A DNA stretch of 64,000 nt from Pelomonas sp036401055 (GTDB lineage Bacteria; Pseudomonadota; Gammaproteobacteria; Burkholderiales; Burkholderiaceae_C), in contig DASWWC010000214.1 of NCBI GenBank assembly GCA_036401055.1, forward strand, positions 1 through 64,000, in the 5' to 3' direction. The notes beneath the pieces are model-generated. The model was not told the origin of the DNA and made no database searches. It saw only the letters and a program-made list of their open reading frames with translations. Shown here piece by piece: positions 26,988 through 36,888 of this stretch (position 1 is the first letter of the stretch; each line of letters opens with the position of its first letter). The position numbers and the translations under genes are program-made.

Positions 26988-28946
26988 ATGCCTGACCTGG
27001 GCCTTTTGCTGCGTGCCTGGCTGCTGGCCCTGGTGTGCGCTGCCAGCCTGGCCGCGCAAGCGCAGCGGCTGCCGCAGCCCAGCCCGCGCGGCGGCGACGA
27101 TTCCGCGATCACCGAGCTGGCAACCAGCCACTGGACCCGGACCCAGCTGGATGCCTGGTGGGGCGCCCTGCGCCGCCATGCGGTGACGGGCGGCAGCCGG
27201 CTGGATGTTCCTCCCGAGCTGCTGCCGCCCGCGGCCGATGCCGCCTGGCGGGTCCAGCAGCTGCCCGATGTGCGCCGTCGCCCGGGCGCGGCGCTGATCT
27301 CGGATGCCGAGGGCTACGAAATGCGCTGGTATCGCCTGCACGTGCCTTCCGGCGGCGAGGCCATGGCGCTTTACATGCCGCGGCTGGTGACGCTGTCGGC
27401 CGCCGTGCTGGTGCGCACGCCCGAGGGCTGGCAGCCCTTGCTGGACAACCAGCATGTCGAGCGCGAGCAATGGGTGCAGCCGCTGTGGCTGCCGCTGCCG
27501 GGCGCGGGTGCCCAGGGGCTGGAGCTGGTGGTGGCGCTGCCGGTGCCGACCGGCAGCTACCACGCGGTGTCACGCATCTTCGTCGGCCCGCGCGACCTGC
27601 TGGAGAAGCGCTGGCAATGGCGGGTGCGCATGCAGACGGTGCTGCCGCAGGCGGTCAGCCTGACGCTGGCGGTGCTGGGCATGTTCGCGCTGCTGTTGTG
27701 GCTGCGCCGGCCCGACGAGGTCATCTACAACCTGTTTGGCCTGGGAGCGGTAGCCTGGTTCCTGCGCAACCTGCATTACTACGTCAGCCTGCCGACGTCG
27801 CCCTGGGCGCAGGACTGGTTCTGGTGGCTCACTCATGCCTCGCTCGCCTGGGTGATGTTGACGGCGCTGCTGTTCGCGCTGCGCTTTGCCAGCCGGCGCT
27901 ACCGGCGGCTGGAGTACGGGCTGATGGCGGCCGTGGCGCTGGTCAGCGTGCTGAGCATGCCGCTGTGGCTGCGCCGGCTGGACATGGTGGTGCTGCAGTA
28001 CGCCGTGACGGCCGCCGTTGCCGCCGTCGGCACCGGCTGGCTGTGCTGGCTGGCCTGGCGCGAGCGCCAGGCCGAACTGCGGTCGATGGCGCTCGCGCTG
28101 GTCGTCGGCATCGCCATCGGGGCGCACGACCTGGCGGTGCTGGCCGGTTGGGCCTGGCCGGAGCATGTGTCGCTGATGCCCATCGCGACCTTGATCGTTA
28201 TGCTCAGCTTCCTGCATGCGGTGCAGCGCCGCTACGTGGGCACCGTCGAGCAGGTCAAGGCCGAGAACAGCCAGCTGCAGGTGAACCTGGACGAACAGGT
28301 CTCGGTGCTGCAGATGCAGAACGCCCAGCTGCGCGAGGCGGAGCGCCAGCAGGCGCTGTTGCTGGAGCGCCAGCGCATCATGGCCGACATGCACGATGGC
28401 CTGGGCTCGTCGCTGCTGTCGGCGCTGGTGGCGGTGGAGCAGGGCAGCATGTCGCACGAGAAGGTCGTGGAGGTGTTACGTGAATGCGTGGACGACCTGC
28501 GCCTGGTCATCGACTCGCTGGAGCCGGTGGGGCATGACCTGGTTTCGCTGCTGGCCACCATGCGCTACCGCCTGGGCAAGCGCCTGCAGATCGGCGGGCT
28601 CAAGCTGGAGTGGGACGTGCAGGACCTGCCGCCGCTGGCCTGGCTGGAGCCGCCCGACGCGCTGCACGTGCTGCGGCTGATGCAGGAGGCGCTGAACAAC
28701 GTGCTCAAGCACGCCGGCGCCAGCCGCGTGCGCATGGTCACGCGCCACCATGGCAGCTATGTCGAAATCCGCGTGGAGGACGACGGCGCTGGCTTCGACC
28801 TGCAGACCATCCAGCATGGTCGCGGCCTGAAGAGCCAGATCAAGCGTGCCCAGCGCCTGGGTGGCAAGCTGCGCATCGACTCGCAGCCCGGCCTGGGCAC
28901 GCGGCTATCGCTGCGATTGCCCGTGGAGCGCAAAGCCCAGGGCTGA
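26988..28946 (+). CDS. Sensor histidine kinase, 7TM-type with NarL-class kinase core
   Basis: This 652-aa protein starts with a signal peptide or first helix (residues ~5-25). A ~190-residue extracytoplasmic domain follows, then about seven membrane helices (~220-410) and a coiled coil (~420-460). The HisKA_3 phospho-acceptor H469 lies in M-H-D-G-L-G-S-S-L, and an HATPase domain contains E-A-L-N-N-V-L-K-H-A. This is the 7TMR-DISM + NarL-type layout. No response regulator gene is adjacent, so it is an orphan. It sits immediately upstream of lpxC (19 nt). The ligand is unknown. Confidence 0.85.
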   Translation: MPDLGLLLRAWLLALVCAASLAAQAQRLPQPSPRGGDDSAITELATSHWTRTQLDAWWGALRRHAVTGGSRLDVPPELLPPAADAAWRVQQLPDVRRRPGAALISDAEGYEMRWYRLHVPSGGEAMALYMPRLVTLSAAVLVRTPEGWQPLLDNQHVEREQWVQPLWLPLPGAGAQGLELVVALPVPTGSYHAVSRIFVGPRDLLEKRWQWRVRMQTVLPQAVSLTLAVLGMFALLLWLRRPDEVIYNLFGLGAVAWFLRNLHYYVSLPTSPWAQDWFWWLTHASLAWVMLTALLFALRFASRRYRRLEYGLMAAVALVSVLSMPLWLRRLDMVVLQYAVTAAVAAVGTGWLCWLAWRERQAELRSMALALVVGIAIGAHDLAVLAGWAWPEHVSLMPIATLIVMLSFLHAVQRRYVGTVEQVKAENSQLQVNLDEQVSVLQMQNAQLREAERQQALLLERQRIMADMHDGLGSSLLSALVAVEQGSMSHEKVVEVLRECVDDLRLVIDSLEPVGHDLVSLLATMRYRLGKRLQIGGLKLEWDVQDLPPLAWLEPPDALHVLRLMQEALNNVLKHAGASRVRMVTRHHGSYVEIRVEDDGAGFDLQTIQHGRGLKSQIKRAQRLGGKLRIDSQPGLGTRLSLRLPVERKAQG

Positions 28947-28965
28947 TCCTGGGACAATCCCTGGC

Positions 28966-29901
28966 ATGGTCAAGCAACGCACCCTGAAGTCCATCACCCG
29001 CGCCGTGGGCGTGGGCATCCACAGCGGCCAGAAGGTCGAGCTGACGCTGCGGCCGGCCCCGGTGGACACCGGCATCGTGTTCCGCCGCGTGGACCTGTGC
29101 CCGCCGGTGGACATCCCGGTGGGCGTCATGTCGGTCAGCGACACGCGCATGGCCACCACCATCAGCCCCGGCGGCGACCCCGGCGGCCCCAAGGTGCAGA
29201 CCATCGAGCACCTGCTGTCCGCCTGCGCGGGCCTGGGTCTGGACAACCTCTACGTTGACATCAATGCCGACGAGGTGCCGGTGCTGGACGGCTCGGCCGC
29301 CAGCTTCGTGTTCCTGCTGCAGTCCGCCGGCATCGCGATGCAGGATGCGCCCAAGCGCTTCCTGAAGGTCAAGAAGCCGGTCGAGGTGCGCCAGGGCGAG
29401 GGCAAGAAGCTGATGTGGGCGCGGCTGGAGCCGCACCACGGCTACACGCTGAGCTTCGAGATCGAGTTCGACAACCCGGCCGTAGCGGCCACCGGCAGCC
29501 AGTTCGTGTTCGACATGGGTTCGGGCACCTACAAAAAGGAGATCGCCCGCGCGCGCACCTTCGGCATGACGGCCGACATCGACCTGATGCGCTCGCGCGG
29601 CCTGACGCTGGGCGGCTCGATGGACAACGCCATCGTCGTGGACGACTACAAGGTGCTGAACGCCGATGGCCTGCGCTACGACGACGAGTTCGTGAAGCAC
29701 AAGATCCTCGATGCCATCGGCGACATGCAGGTGGCCGGCATGCCCTTGCTGGCCGCATACACCTCGTTCAAGGGTGGCCATGCGCTGAACAACAAGCTGC
29801 TGCGCGCGCTGTTGGCGGACGAGGAGGCCTACGAGATCGTCAGCTTCGACGACGTGAAGGCCGCCCCCAAGGGCTTTGCCGAGCTGGCGCCGGCGTGGTG
29901 A
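28966..29901 (+). CDS. lpxC: UDP-3-O-acyl-N-acetylglucosamine deacetylase LpxC
   Basis: This 311-aa zinc deacetylase carries out the committed step of lipid A synthesis. The zinc ligands are visible as H82 (T-I-E-H), H245 and D249 (K-H-K-I-L-D). The catalytic H272 lies in F-K-G-G-H. The ATG at 28966 gives the usual N-terminus R-T-L-K-S; the longer open frame upstream overlaps the kinase gene. There is no ribosome site, but a -10-like GACAAT lies at 28953-28958, so a leaderless mRNA is possible. Confidence 0.97.
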   Translation: MVKQRTLKSITRAVGVGIHSGQKVELTLRPAPVDTGIVFRRVDLCPPVDIPVGVMSVSDTRMATTISPGGDPGGPKVQTIEHLLSACAGLGLDNLYVDINADEVPVLDGSAASFVFLLQSAGIAMQDAPKRFLKVKKPVEVRQGEGKKLMWARLEPHHGYTLSFEIEFDNPAVAATGSQFVFDMGSGTYKKEIARARTFGMTADIDLMRSRGLTLGGSMDNAIVVDDYKVLNADGLRYDDEFVKHKILDAIGDMQVAGMPLLAAYTSFKGGHALNNKLLRALLADEEAYEIVSFDDVKAAPKGFAELAPAW

Positions 29902-29908
29902 GGGTGCG

Positions 29909-30607
29909 GTGCCGCTGAGCACGACTCAGCTCAACCTGCTGGGCGACCGGCTGCGCAAAGAGCCTGTGGCGGAAGCAGACCTGCAACTGCTTGACGACTA
30001 CCGTCGCCAGTTCGCGGCTGCCAGTGCGGAAGTGGAGCGGGTGCTGCGCGAAGAGTTTCGCCAAAGTCCGGCGGCACGCGAGGCCAAGTCGACGCCGGCG
30101 ATACGCGCCAAGCTCGTCAGGGAAGGCACCCGGCTTTCGACCATGCAGGACGTTGCGGGCTGCCGCGTGGTGGTGCCGGACAGGCCTGCCCAGCGTGCGC
30201 TGGTCGAGGCGCTGATGCAACGCTTTGCGCAATACAAGCTGGTCGACCGCGTGAGCAAGCCAAGCCATGGCTACCGGGCGCTGCATCTGGTGGTGCGTGA
30301 GCAGGGGCGCTGGGTCGAAGTTCAGGTCCGTACCGAACTGGAGCACCTGTGGGCCCAGCTCTGTGAGTTGGTGGCCGACCGTGTCGGCCTGGACTTCAAG
30401 TACGGCGAAGGACGGCAGAGCCTGCGCGCGTGGATAGAGCGCTTGTCGGATGCGGTCGATGCGATTGAGCGTGATGCCCCCGCGCCGGTTGTGAAGCTGC
30501 TCCCGGTGCCCGGCAGCCCCGACATGGAGCCGAACCGCGACAATCTCACGCAGTTCTTGAAGGGGCTCGTGGTGCTATTGCCTGCGCTGCCTGCGTCGGA
30601 GGAGTGA
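29909..30607 (+). CDS. Small RelA/SpoT-type nucleotide synthetase (possible toxSAS)
   Basis: This 232-aa protein is a stand-alone RelA/SpoT nucleotidyltransferase domain without HD hydrolase, TGS or ACT domains. It keeps the synthetase motifs: R75-L-S-x-M-Q-D81-V-A-G-C-R, then K117-P-S-H-G-Y122-R-A-L-H, and E137-V-Q-V-R-T. Such enzymes make (p)ppGpp or, in toxSAS toxins, (p)ppApp or pyrophosphorylated tRNA. The M-Q-D-x-x-G-C-R variant is one I associate with the toxSAS-like side of the family, which is weak evidence. The GTG start is chosen over an upstream ATG that lies inside lpxC. It overlaps the next gene by 4 nt (GTGA), a toxin-antitoxin-like coupling. Confidence 0.75.
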   Translation: MPLSTTQLNLLGDRLRKEPVAEADLQLLDDYRRQFAAASAEVERVLREEFRQSPAAREAKSTPAIRAKLVREGTRLSTMQDVAGCRVVVPDRPAQRALVEALMQRFAQYKLVDRVSKPSHGYRALHLVVREQGRWVEVQVRTELEHLWAQLCELVADRVGLDFKYGEGRQSLRAWIERLSDAVDAIERDAPAPVVKLLPVPGSPDMEPNRDNLTQFLKGLVVLLPALPASEE

Positions 30608-30837
30608 GCATGATCTTCTTGATGAATTTCGATCCCAAGCGGCGGCGGCTGCACGCCATGAAGGTGTTCCAGGACCAACAGCGCCCGCTCGCGCAGGATG
30701 AGCGGCTGAATTGGGAGCTGCAGCATCTGCGCGCGGGTGATGAGCGCGAAATCGTCCTTCTGACCGCGGTTGATGAGGACACGCTTCGCCGCACCCATGC
30801 GCGCTACTTCGCCGCTGCCAGCCTGTTGACCAACTGA
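30604..30837 (+). CDS. Small protein coupled to the RelA/SpoT gene, antitoxin candidate (77 aa)
   Basis: This is a soluble, charged 77-aa protein with no family I recognise. The sequence is rich in R, E, L and A, with a short hydrophobic start (M-I-F-L-M-N-F) and a likely alpha/beta fold. It begins at a GTG overlapping the synthetase stop; an ATG two codons on (30610) is an alternative, with GGAG upstream. Size, order and tight coupling fit an antitoxin or regulatory partner of the synthetase, but this is inferred from context only. It overlaps the next gene by 1 nt. Confidence 0.65.
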   Translation: MSMIFLMNFDPKRRRLHAMKVFQDQQRPLAQDERLNWELQHLRAGDEREIVLLTAVDEDTLRRTHARYFAAASLLTN

Positions 30838-31022
30838 TGCTGATCGCCCGCCTCGTCATCGGCCTGCTGCTGTTCGCGGCCATCGTCTGCTTCGCGATGT
30901 CCATCGCCACCGGCCAGCGGCGCTGGCGGCAATGGGGCCTCCTCATCATGAAATGGACGCTGATCGCCGGCCTGGCCTTCTTCGGCGTGCTGATCCTGGA
31001 GCGATTGGCGCTGTTGCTGTGA
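30837..31022 (+). CDS. Small two-helix membrane protein (61 aa)
   Basis: This tiny hydrophobic protein has two predicted transmembrane helices (residues ~4-24 and ~37-59) joined by a basic loop R-R-W-R-Q-W. It starts at the ATG overlapping the stop of the 77-aa gene, so all three genes are probably translated from one message. The function is unknown. It could be an unrelated conserved membrane protein or part of the same unit. Confidence 0.65.
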   Translation: MLIARLVIGLLLFAAIVCFAMSIATGQRRWRQWGLLIMKWTLIAGLAFFGVLILERLALLL

Positions 31023-31229
31023 CGCCGTTCACAGCCGGAGGGGCCGCCCCCTTGGCTTGCGGGGATGGCAGCGCGGGCCGACGTCCTCAGAATGACGTCA
31101 CGGTCGCTGTTCGAGTTGCGGCGGCCCAGTCCGGTAGAACACAAAGCGCCGGGCGCCACGCGTGGAGATGGCCGGGGGGCCGGGGAAGCGTCGTGGGTTG
31201 GAAGAGAGATCGTTGAACGCAATGAATTT
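31023..31229. other. Non-coding stretch before a strong terminator, possible small RNA
   Basis: About 200 bp contain no convincing reading frame but end in a very good plus-strand terminator at 31230-31260. It may simply be the 3' untranslated tail of the lpxC-synthetase operon, or it may encode a small RNA using that terminator. No conserved RNA family is recognised. Confidence 0.3.
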
Positions 31230-31260
31230 GGGCCGCTCCTGACGGGGCGGCCCTATTTTT
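31230..31260 (+). terminator. Intrinsic terminator after the lpxC/synthetase operon
   Basis: GGGCCGCTCC and GGGGCGGCCC pair (one wobble) around TGAC, followed by TATTTTTTTT. It ends plus-strand transcription just before the convergent carboxypeptidase gene. Confidence 0.88.
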
Positions 31261-31266
31261 TTCGCA

Positions 31267-32754
31267 TCAGCCCAGGTAGCGCGTGCGCAGATGCGCCTCG
31301 AAATGCGCCGGGTTCAGCGCCTCGCCACTGGCGCGCCGCACCAGTTCCGGCGTCTCCCAGCGGCTGGCCGCCTGCCAGACGTTGCTGCGCAGCCAGTCGA
31401 ACACGCCGCTCAGCTCGCCGCGCGCGATCTGCGCGTCCAGGTCCGGCTGCTGCGCGCGCATGGTCGCGAACCACTGCGCGGCGTACATCGCGCCCAGTGT
31501 GTAGCAGGGGAAGTAGCCGAACAGGCCAGCGGGCCAGTGCACGTCCTGCATGGGGCCGTCCGTGAAGTTGCCGCGCGTGTCCAGTCCCAGCAGCTCGGCC
31601 ATCTTGGCGTCCCACAGGGCCGGGATGTCGTCGACCTCGGCGTCGCCCTCGATCAGCGCGCGCTCGATGTCAAAGCGCAGCAGGATGTGGGCGGGGTAGG
31701 TGACTTCGTCGGCGTCCACGCGGATGTAGCCCGGCTGCACTCGTGTCAGCAGCTTGTGCAGGTTGCCGGGCTCGAAGGCGGGCTGCTCGCCGAAGTGCTT
31801 CATCAGCAGCGGCGACAGCAGGCCGGCGAACGCCGGGTGGCTGCCCAGCTGCATCTCGAAGGAGAGGCTCTGGCTTTCGTGGATGCCCATCGATCGCGCG
31901 CGGGCGATGGGTTGGCCCAGCAGCTCGCGCGGCAGGTTCTGCTCGTAGCGGCCGTGGCCGGTCTCGTGGATGGTGCCCATCAGGCTGGGCAAAAAATTGT
32001 CCTCGCGGTAGCGCGTGGTCATGCGCACGTCCTCGGGCACGCCGCCGCAGAAGGGGTGGGTGCTCTCGTCCAGCCGGCCGGCCTGGAAGTCAAAGCCCAT
32101 CAGCCGCATCGCGTCCAGCCCGAGCGCCTTCTGCGCGGCGGTGGAAAAGGGGCCGACGGGCTCGATGACGGTCTCGGTGGCCTGGCGGGCGGTGACGTCG
32201 CGGATCAGCCCCGGCAGCCATTGCCGCAGCGGCGCGAACGCCTGTTCGACCTGAGCCGAGCGCATGCCCGGCTCGTACTGGTCCAGCAGCGCGTCGTACT
32301 TCGACAGGCCCGCGCTCTGCGACAGCAGTTCCGCTTCCTGGCGCGCGATCTTCAGCACCTCGCGCAGGTTGGGCGCAAATCCCGCCCAGTCGTTGGCGGG
32401 GCGCTGCATGCGCCAGGCGTGCTCGCAGCGGTTGTTGGCCAGGCTCTTGGCCTCCACCAGCGCCTGCGGCAGCGCGTTGGCGGCCCGCCAGGCGCGGCGG
32501 ATCTCGCGCAGGTTGGCGCGCTGGGTGTCGTCCAGCGGTTCGGTGGCGGCCTTGTCCAGCAGGCCGGCCAGCGCGGGGTCGGTGGCCAGCTGGTGCAGCA
32601 GGCCGTCCATCTCGACCAGCGCCAGGCTGCGCGCCTCGTTGCCGTGCGCGGGCATGTTGGCGGCCTGGTCCCACTGGGCGATGGCCTGCAGGTGGGCCAG
32701 GCGGTGCAGGCGCTGCTGGCGGGCGCTCAGGTCTTGGTAAGCAGGTGAGGTCAT
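31267..32754 (-). CDS. M32-family carboxypeptidase (Taq type)
   Basis: This 495-aa zinc metallocarboxypeptidase removes C-terminal residues from peptides. The zinc motif H263-E-T-G-H267 is complete, the third ligand lies in I-H-E293-S-Q-S, and the family block D-E-S-T-H-P-F is near residue 229. The length is usual for M32. The ATG at 32754 overlaps the stop of the upstream membrane protein gene (ATGA), so the two form an operon. The open frame further upstream is only an artefact through that gene. Confidence 0.93.
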   Translation of the reverse strand: MTSPAYQDLSARQQRLHRLAHLQAIAQWDQAANMPAHGNEARSLALVEMDGLLHQLATDPALAGLLDKAATEPLDDTQRANLREIRRAWRAANALPQALVEAKSLANNRCEHAWRMQRPANDWAGFAPNLREVLKIARQEAELLSQSAGLSKYDALLDQYEPGMRSAQVEQAFAPLRQWLPGLIRDVTARQATETVIEPVGPFSTAAQKALGLDAMRLMGFDFQAGRLDESTHPFCGGVPEDVRMTTRYREDNFLPSLMGTIHETGHGRYEQNLPRELLGQPIARARSMGIHESQSLSFEMQLGSHPAFAGLLSPLLMKHFGEQPAFEPGNLHKLLTRVQPGYIRVDADEVTYPAHILLRFDIERALIEGDAEVDDIPALWDAKMAELLGLDTRGNFTDGPMQDVHWPAGLFGYFPCYTLGAMYAAQWFATMRAQQPDLDAQIARGELSGVFDWLRSNVWQAASRWETPELVRRASGEALNPAHFEAHLRTRYLG

Positions 32755-33248
32755 GACAGCCAGGTCTCCGGGATCAGCCAAATCAAGGCGGCGGTGTAGA
32801 AGAGGAAGCGCAGGAACTTGCCGATGGCCATGTAGCCCACGCAGGGCCAGAACGGCATCTTGAGCCAGCCGGCGACGGCGCACAGCGGGTCGCCGACGAT
32901 GGGCAGCCAGCTCAGCAGGCAGGCCTTGGAGCCGAAACGCTGCAGCCACCGCGTGGCGCGGGTGTGCGAGGGTTCGCGGTGTTTGACGGCCTCGACGGCC
33001 TTCTCGGCGCCGTAGCCCATCCACCACGACACCACGCCGCCCAGCGTGTTGCCGACGGTGGCGACGAGGATGGCGGGCCAGAACATGCCTGGGTCCGCCT
33101 TGACGACCAGGAACACGGCGGGCTCCGACCCCATCGGCAGCAGCGTGGCCGAGATGAAGGCGACGACGAAGACCGCGACCAGCCCGACCTGGGGCAGGGC
33201 CAGCGCGGCGAGCAGCTCATGGACGAATTGGGCGAGCCAGGCTTCCAT
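32751..33248 (-). CDS. YqaA-like membrane protein (DedA/SNARE-associated superfamily)
   Basis: This 165-aa protein has about four membrane helices. The segment V-A-T-V-G-N-T-L-G-G-V-V-S-W-W-x-G-Y-G and a re-entrant-like loop R-F-G-S-K-A-C-L-L-S-W-L-P-I-V-G-D-P identify the YqaA branch. Relatives of DedA proteins are lipid or ion transporters; the substrate here is unknown. It is the first gene of a two-gene minus-strand operon and diverges from dusB across a 69-bp gap. Confidence 0.85.
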   Translation of the reverse strand: MEAWLAQFVHELLAALALPQVGLVAVFVVAFISATLLPMGSEPAVFLVVKADPGMFWPAILVATVGNTLGGVVSWWMGYGAEKAVEAVKHREPSHTRATRWLQRFGSKACLLSWLPIVGDPLCAVAGWLKMPFWPCVGYMAIGKFLRFLFYTAALIWLIPETWLS

Positions 33249-33284
33249 GGCGGCATTGTGTCCGGCCCCGGCGGGGCGCCTCGC

Positions 33285-33290
33285 TACAAT
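33285..33290 (+). promoter_or_regulatory. Candidate -10 element of dusB
   Basis: TACAAT at 33285-33290 is the only -10-like hexamer in the 69-bp divergent gap before dusB. No -35 is visible at normal spacing, so support is weak. Confidence 0.3.
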
Positions 33291-33317
33291 CTCGCCTCTT
33301 TTTTGAGCAGACCCCCC

Positions 33318-34367
33318 GTGCACATCGGCCCCCACCTTCTCCCCAACCGGCTCTTCGTGGCGCCGATGGCGGGGGTGACGGACCGGCCCTTCCGCCAGCT
33401 CTGCCGCCGCCTGGGTGCGGGCTATGCAGTCAGCGAGATGGTCACGTCGCGCAAGGAGCTGTGGAACAGCCTGAAGACCTCGCGCCGCGCCGACCATGCC
33501 GGCGAGCCGGGCCCCATCGCCGTGCAGATCGCCGGCACCGATGCCGCCATGATGGCCGAGGCCGCCGCCTACAACATTGATCGTGGCGCGCAGATCATCG
33601 ACATCAACATGGGCTGCCCGGCCAAGAAGGTCTGCAACAAGTGGGCCGGCTCGGCGCTGATGCGCAACGAGGCGCTGGCGCTGGAGATCGTCGAGGCGGT
33701 GGTGGCCGTGTGTGCACCGCGCGGCGTGCCGGTCACGCTGAAGATGCGCACCGGCTGGAGCCAGGATGAGCGCAACGCGCTGCATCTGGCGCGGCTGTTC
33801 CAATCCGCCGGCATCGCGATGCTGACCATCCACGGCCGCACGCGCGAGCAGGGCTACAAGGGCCTGGCCGAGTACGACACCATCGCCGCTGTGAAGGCCG
33901 CGCTGGCCATCCCCGTCGTCGCCAACGGCGACATCGCCTCGCCCGAGAAGGCCCGCGACGTGCTGGCCTACACGTGCGCCGACGCGCTGATGATCGGCCG
34001 CGCCGCACAGGGCCGGCCGTGGATCTTCCGCGAGGTGGCCCACTTCCTGGCGACGGGCGAGCACCTGCCCGCACCGACCGTCACCGAAGCGCGCGACGTG
34101 CTGACCGAGCACCTGCACGACCACTACGGCCTGTACGGCGAGCTCAGCGGCGTGCGCAGCGCGCGCAAGCACATCGGCTGGGCCGTGCGCGGCCTGCCTG
34201 GCGGCGAGAAATTCCGCCAGCACATGAACACCCTGGAGCGCTGCGAAGAGCAGTTGCAGGCGCTCCGCGACTGGTTCGACGACCTCGGCCAGACCCACGA
34301 CCGGCTGCCCCCCACCGAGGCGGCCAACGACGAAGAAGCGCAAGGCCACGAAGCCTGCGCTGCCTGA
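33318..34367 (+). CDS. dusB: tRNA-dihydrouridine synthase DusB
   Basis: This 349-aa flavoenzyme reduces uridines in tRNA. It starts with the FMN-binding A-P-M-A-G-V-T-D and carries D-I-N-M-G-C-P-A-K-K-V with the conserved cysteine, then K-M-R-T-G-W and H-G-R-T-R-E-Q-G-Y-K-G. The GTG at 33318 gives the normal N-terminus. It precedes fis, as in most proteobacteria. Confidence 0.95.
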   Translation: MHIGPHLLPNRLFVAPMAGVTDRPFRQLCRRLGAGYAVSEMVTSRKELWNSLKTSRRADHAGEPGPIAVQIAGTDAAMMAEAAAYNIDRGAQIIDINMGCPAKKVCNKWAGSALMRNEALALEIVEAVVAVCAPRGVPVTLKMRTGWSQDERNALHLARLFQSAGIAMLTIHGRTREQGYKGLAEYDTIAAVKAALAIPVVANGDIASPEKARDVLAYTCADALMIGRAAQGRPWIFREVAHFLATGEHLPAPTVTEARDVLTEHLHDHYGLYGELSGVRSARKHIGWAVRGLPGGEKFRQHMNTLERCEEQLQALRDWFDDLGQTHDRLPPTEAANDEEAQGHEACAA

Positions 34368-34369
34368 AC

Positions 34370-34621
34370 ATGAGCGCCCAGAAGAACACCCCGCCCAACC
34401 CCATCGACGCCTGCGTGCGCGACAACCTCGAAGCCTTCTTCAGCGACCTCGACGGCCAGGAGCCGCACTCGATGCACGAGATGCTGATCAAGCTGGTGGA
34501 GAAGCCGCTGTTCGAGATCGTCATGCGCGAGGCCGGCGGCAACCAGAGCAAGGCCGCGCAATGGCTGGGCATCAACCGCAACACGCTGCGCCGCAAACTC
34601 ACCGATCACAACCTTGGCTGA
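34370..34621 (+). CDS. fis: DNA-binding protein Fis
   Basis: This 83-aa nucleoid-associated protein has the C-terminal helix-turn-helix G-N-Q-S-K-A-A-x-W-L-G-I-N-R-N-T-L-R-R-K-L. The N-terminal arm matches the betaproteobacterial form. Fis bends DNA and adjusts rRNA, recombination and growth-phase genes. It starts 2 nt after dusB and is followed 7 nt later by purH, so all three are one operon. Confidence 0.95.
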   Translation: MSAQKNTPPNPIDACVRDNLEAFFSDLDGQEPHSMHEMLIKLVEKPLFEIVMREAGGNQSKAAQWLGINRNTLRRKLTDHNLG

Positions 34622-34628
34622 CCCGAAC

Positions 34629-36206
<1,578 letters not shown>

Positions 36207-36214
36207 TCCGGACG

Positions 36215-36796
36215 ATGCACTGGCTGGTCCCGCTGGTGCTGTTGCTGTCGTCGCTGCCTGCCAGCGCCGACACGCCGCAGGCGCTGCGGGATCTGCTGGT
36301 GAAGATGGACCAGGTGGCGCGAATCGGGCAACCGTTTGAGGTCAGGGACCTGCCGGCGCTGCTGGGCTTGAAGGTCGAGACCGGGTGCCTGGAGCACCTG
36401 CGCTCGACCCGTGCCGAATGCTGGCGCGAACTGTCCGCGCCGGGCCTGGGCTGGTCGGGCACTTATGGGCATCACGATGCGCTGGGAACGGTCGTCAGCG
36501 TGACGCGCCTGCGCAATCAACCGCCCTGTGTCCGCATGGCGGACCTCGTGAAGGCCTTGCCCGCGACGCCCCGCATGCAGCCGCAGTTGTCGGGCATCGC
36601 GCACCTGGGCGTGGGCGACGGTCTGGAAGCGCCGGCGCCGTTGTTCGCCTCCATGCCTACGTGGACCTATCCCGCACAGCGCGCTGGGCGGGAGACGACG
36701 CTGGTGCTCAAGGAGGATCAGGGCTGCGTGAGAGAGCTGGCTTTGTCGGTGGACGCTCCATTGCCCGCCCAAGACGCCCCGCACCGCTCCCGCTAG
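36215..36796 (+). CDS. Secreted hypothetical protein (193 aa)
   Basis: This is not a family I recognise. A clear signal peptide (residues 1-19, cleavage after P-A-S-A) points to the periplasm. The mature part is soluble with five cysteines (C58, C69, C104 and C169 among them) that could form disulfides. It begins 8 nt after purH but lacks a good ribosome site, so it may depend on purH readthrough. A palindrome covers its stop codon. Confidence 0.65.
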   Translation: MHWLVPLVLLLSSLPASADTPQALRDLLVKMDQVARIGQPFEVRDLPALLGLKVETGCLEHLRSTRAECWRELSAPGLGWSGTYGHHDALGTVVSVTRLRNQPPCVRMADLVKALPATPRMQPQLSGIAHLGVGDGLEAPAPLFASMPTWTYPAQRAGRETTLVLKEDQGCVRELALSVDAPLPAQDAPHRSR

Positions 36797-36810
36797 AGGC
36801 AGGCCTCTAG
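36793..36810. other. Perfect palindrome over the stop of the secreted protein gene
   Basis: CTAGAGGC-AG-GCCTCTAG has perfect 8-bp arms and includes the TAG stop (36794-36796). With no T-run it is not a normal terminator. It may be a hairpin or an operator for the aldehyde dehydrogenase operon 80 bp downstream. Confidence 0.4.
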
Positions 36811-36888
36811 TCCAGGGCCCTCCCGCTTGGGATGGGCGCCACTTGCGGTTAGCCTCCCCGGATCACACCGAGATTCCGGAGACAGCCC

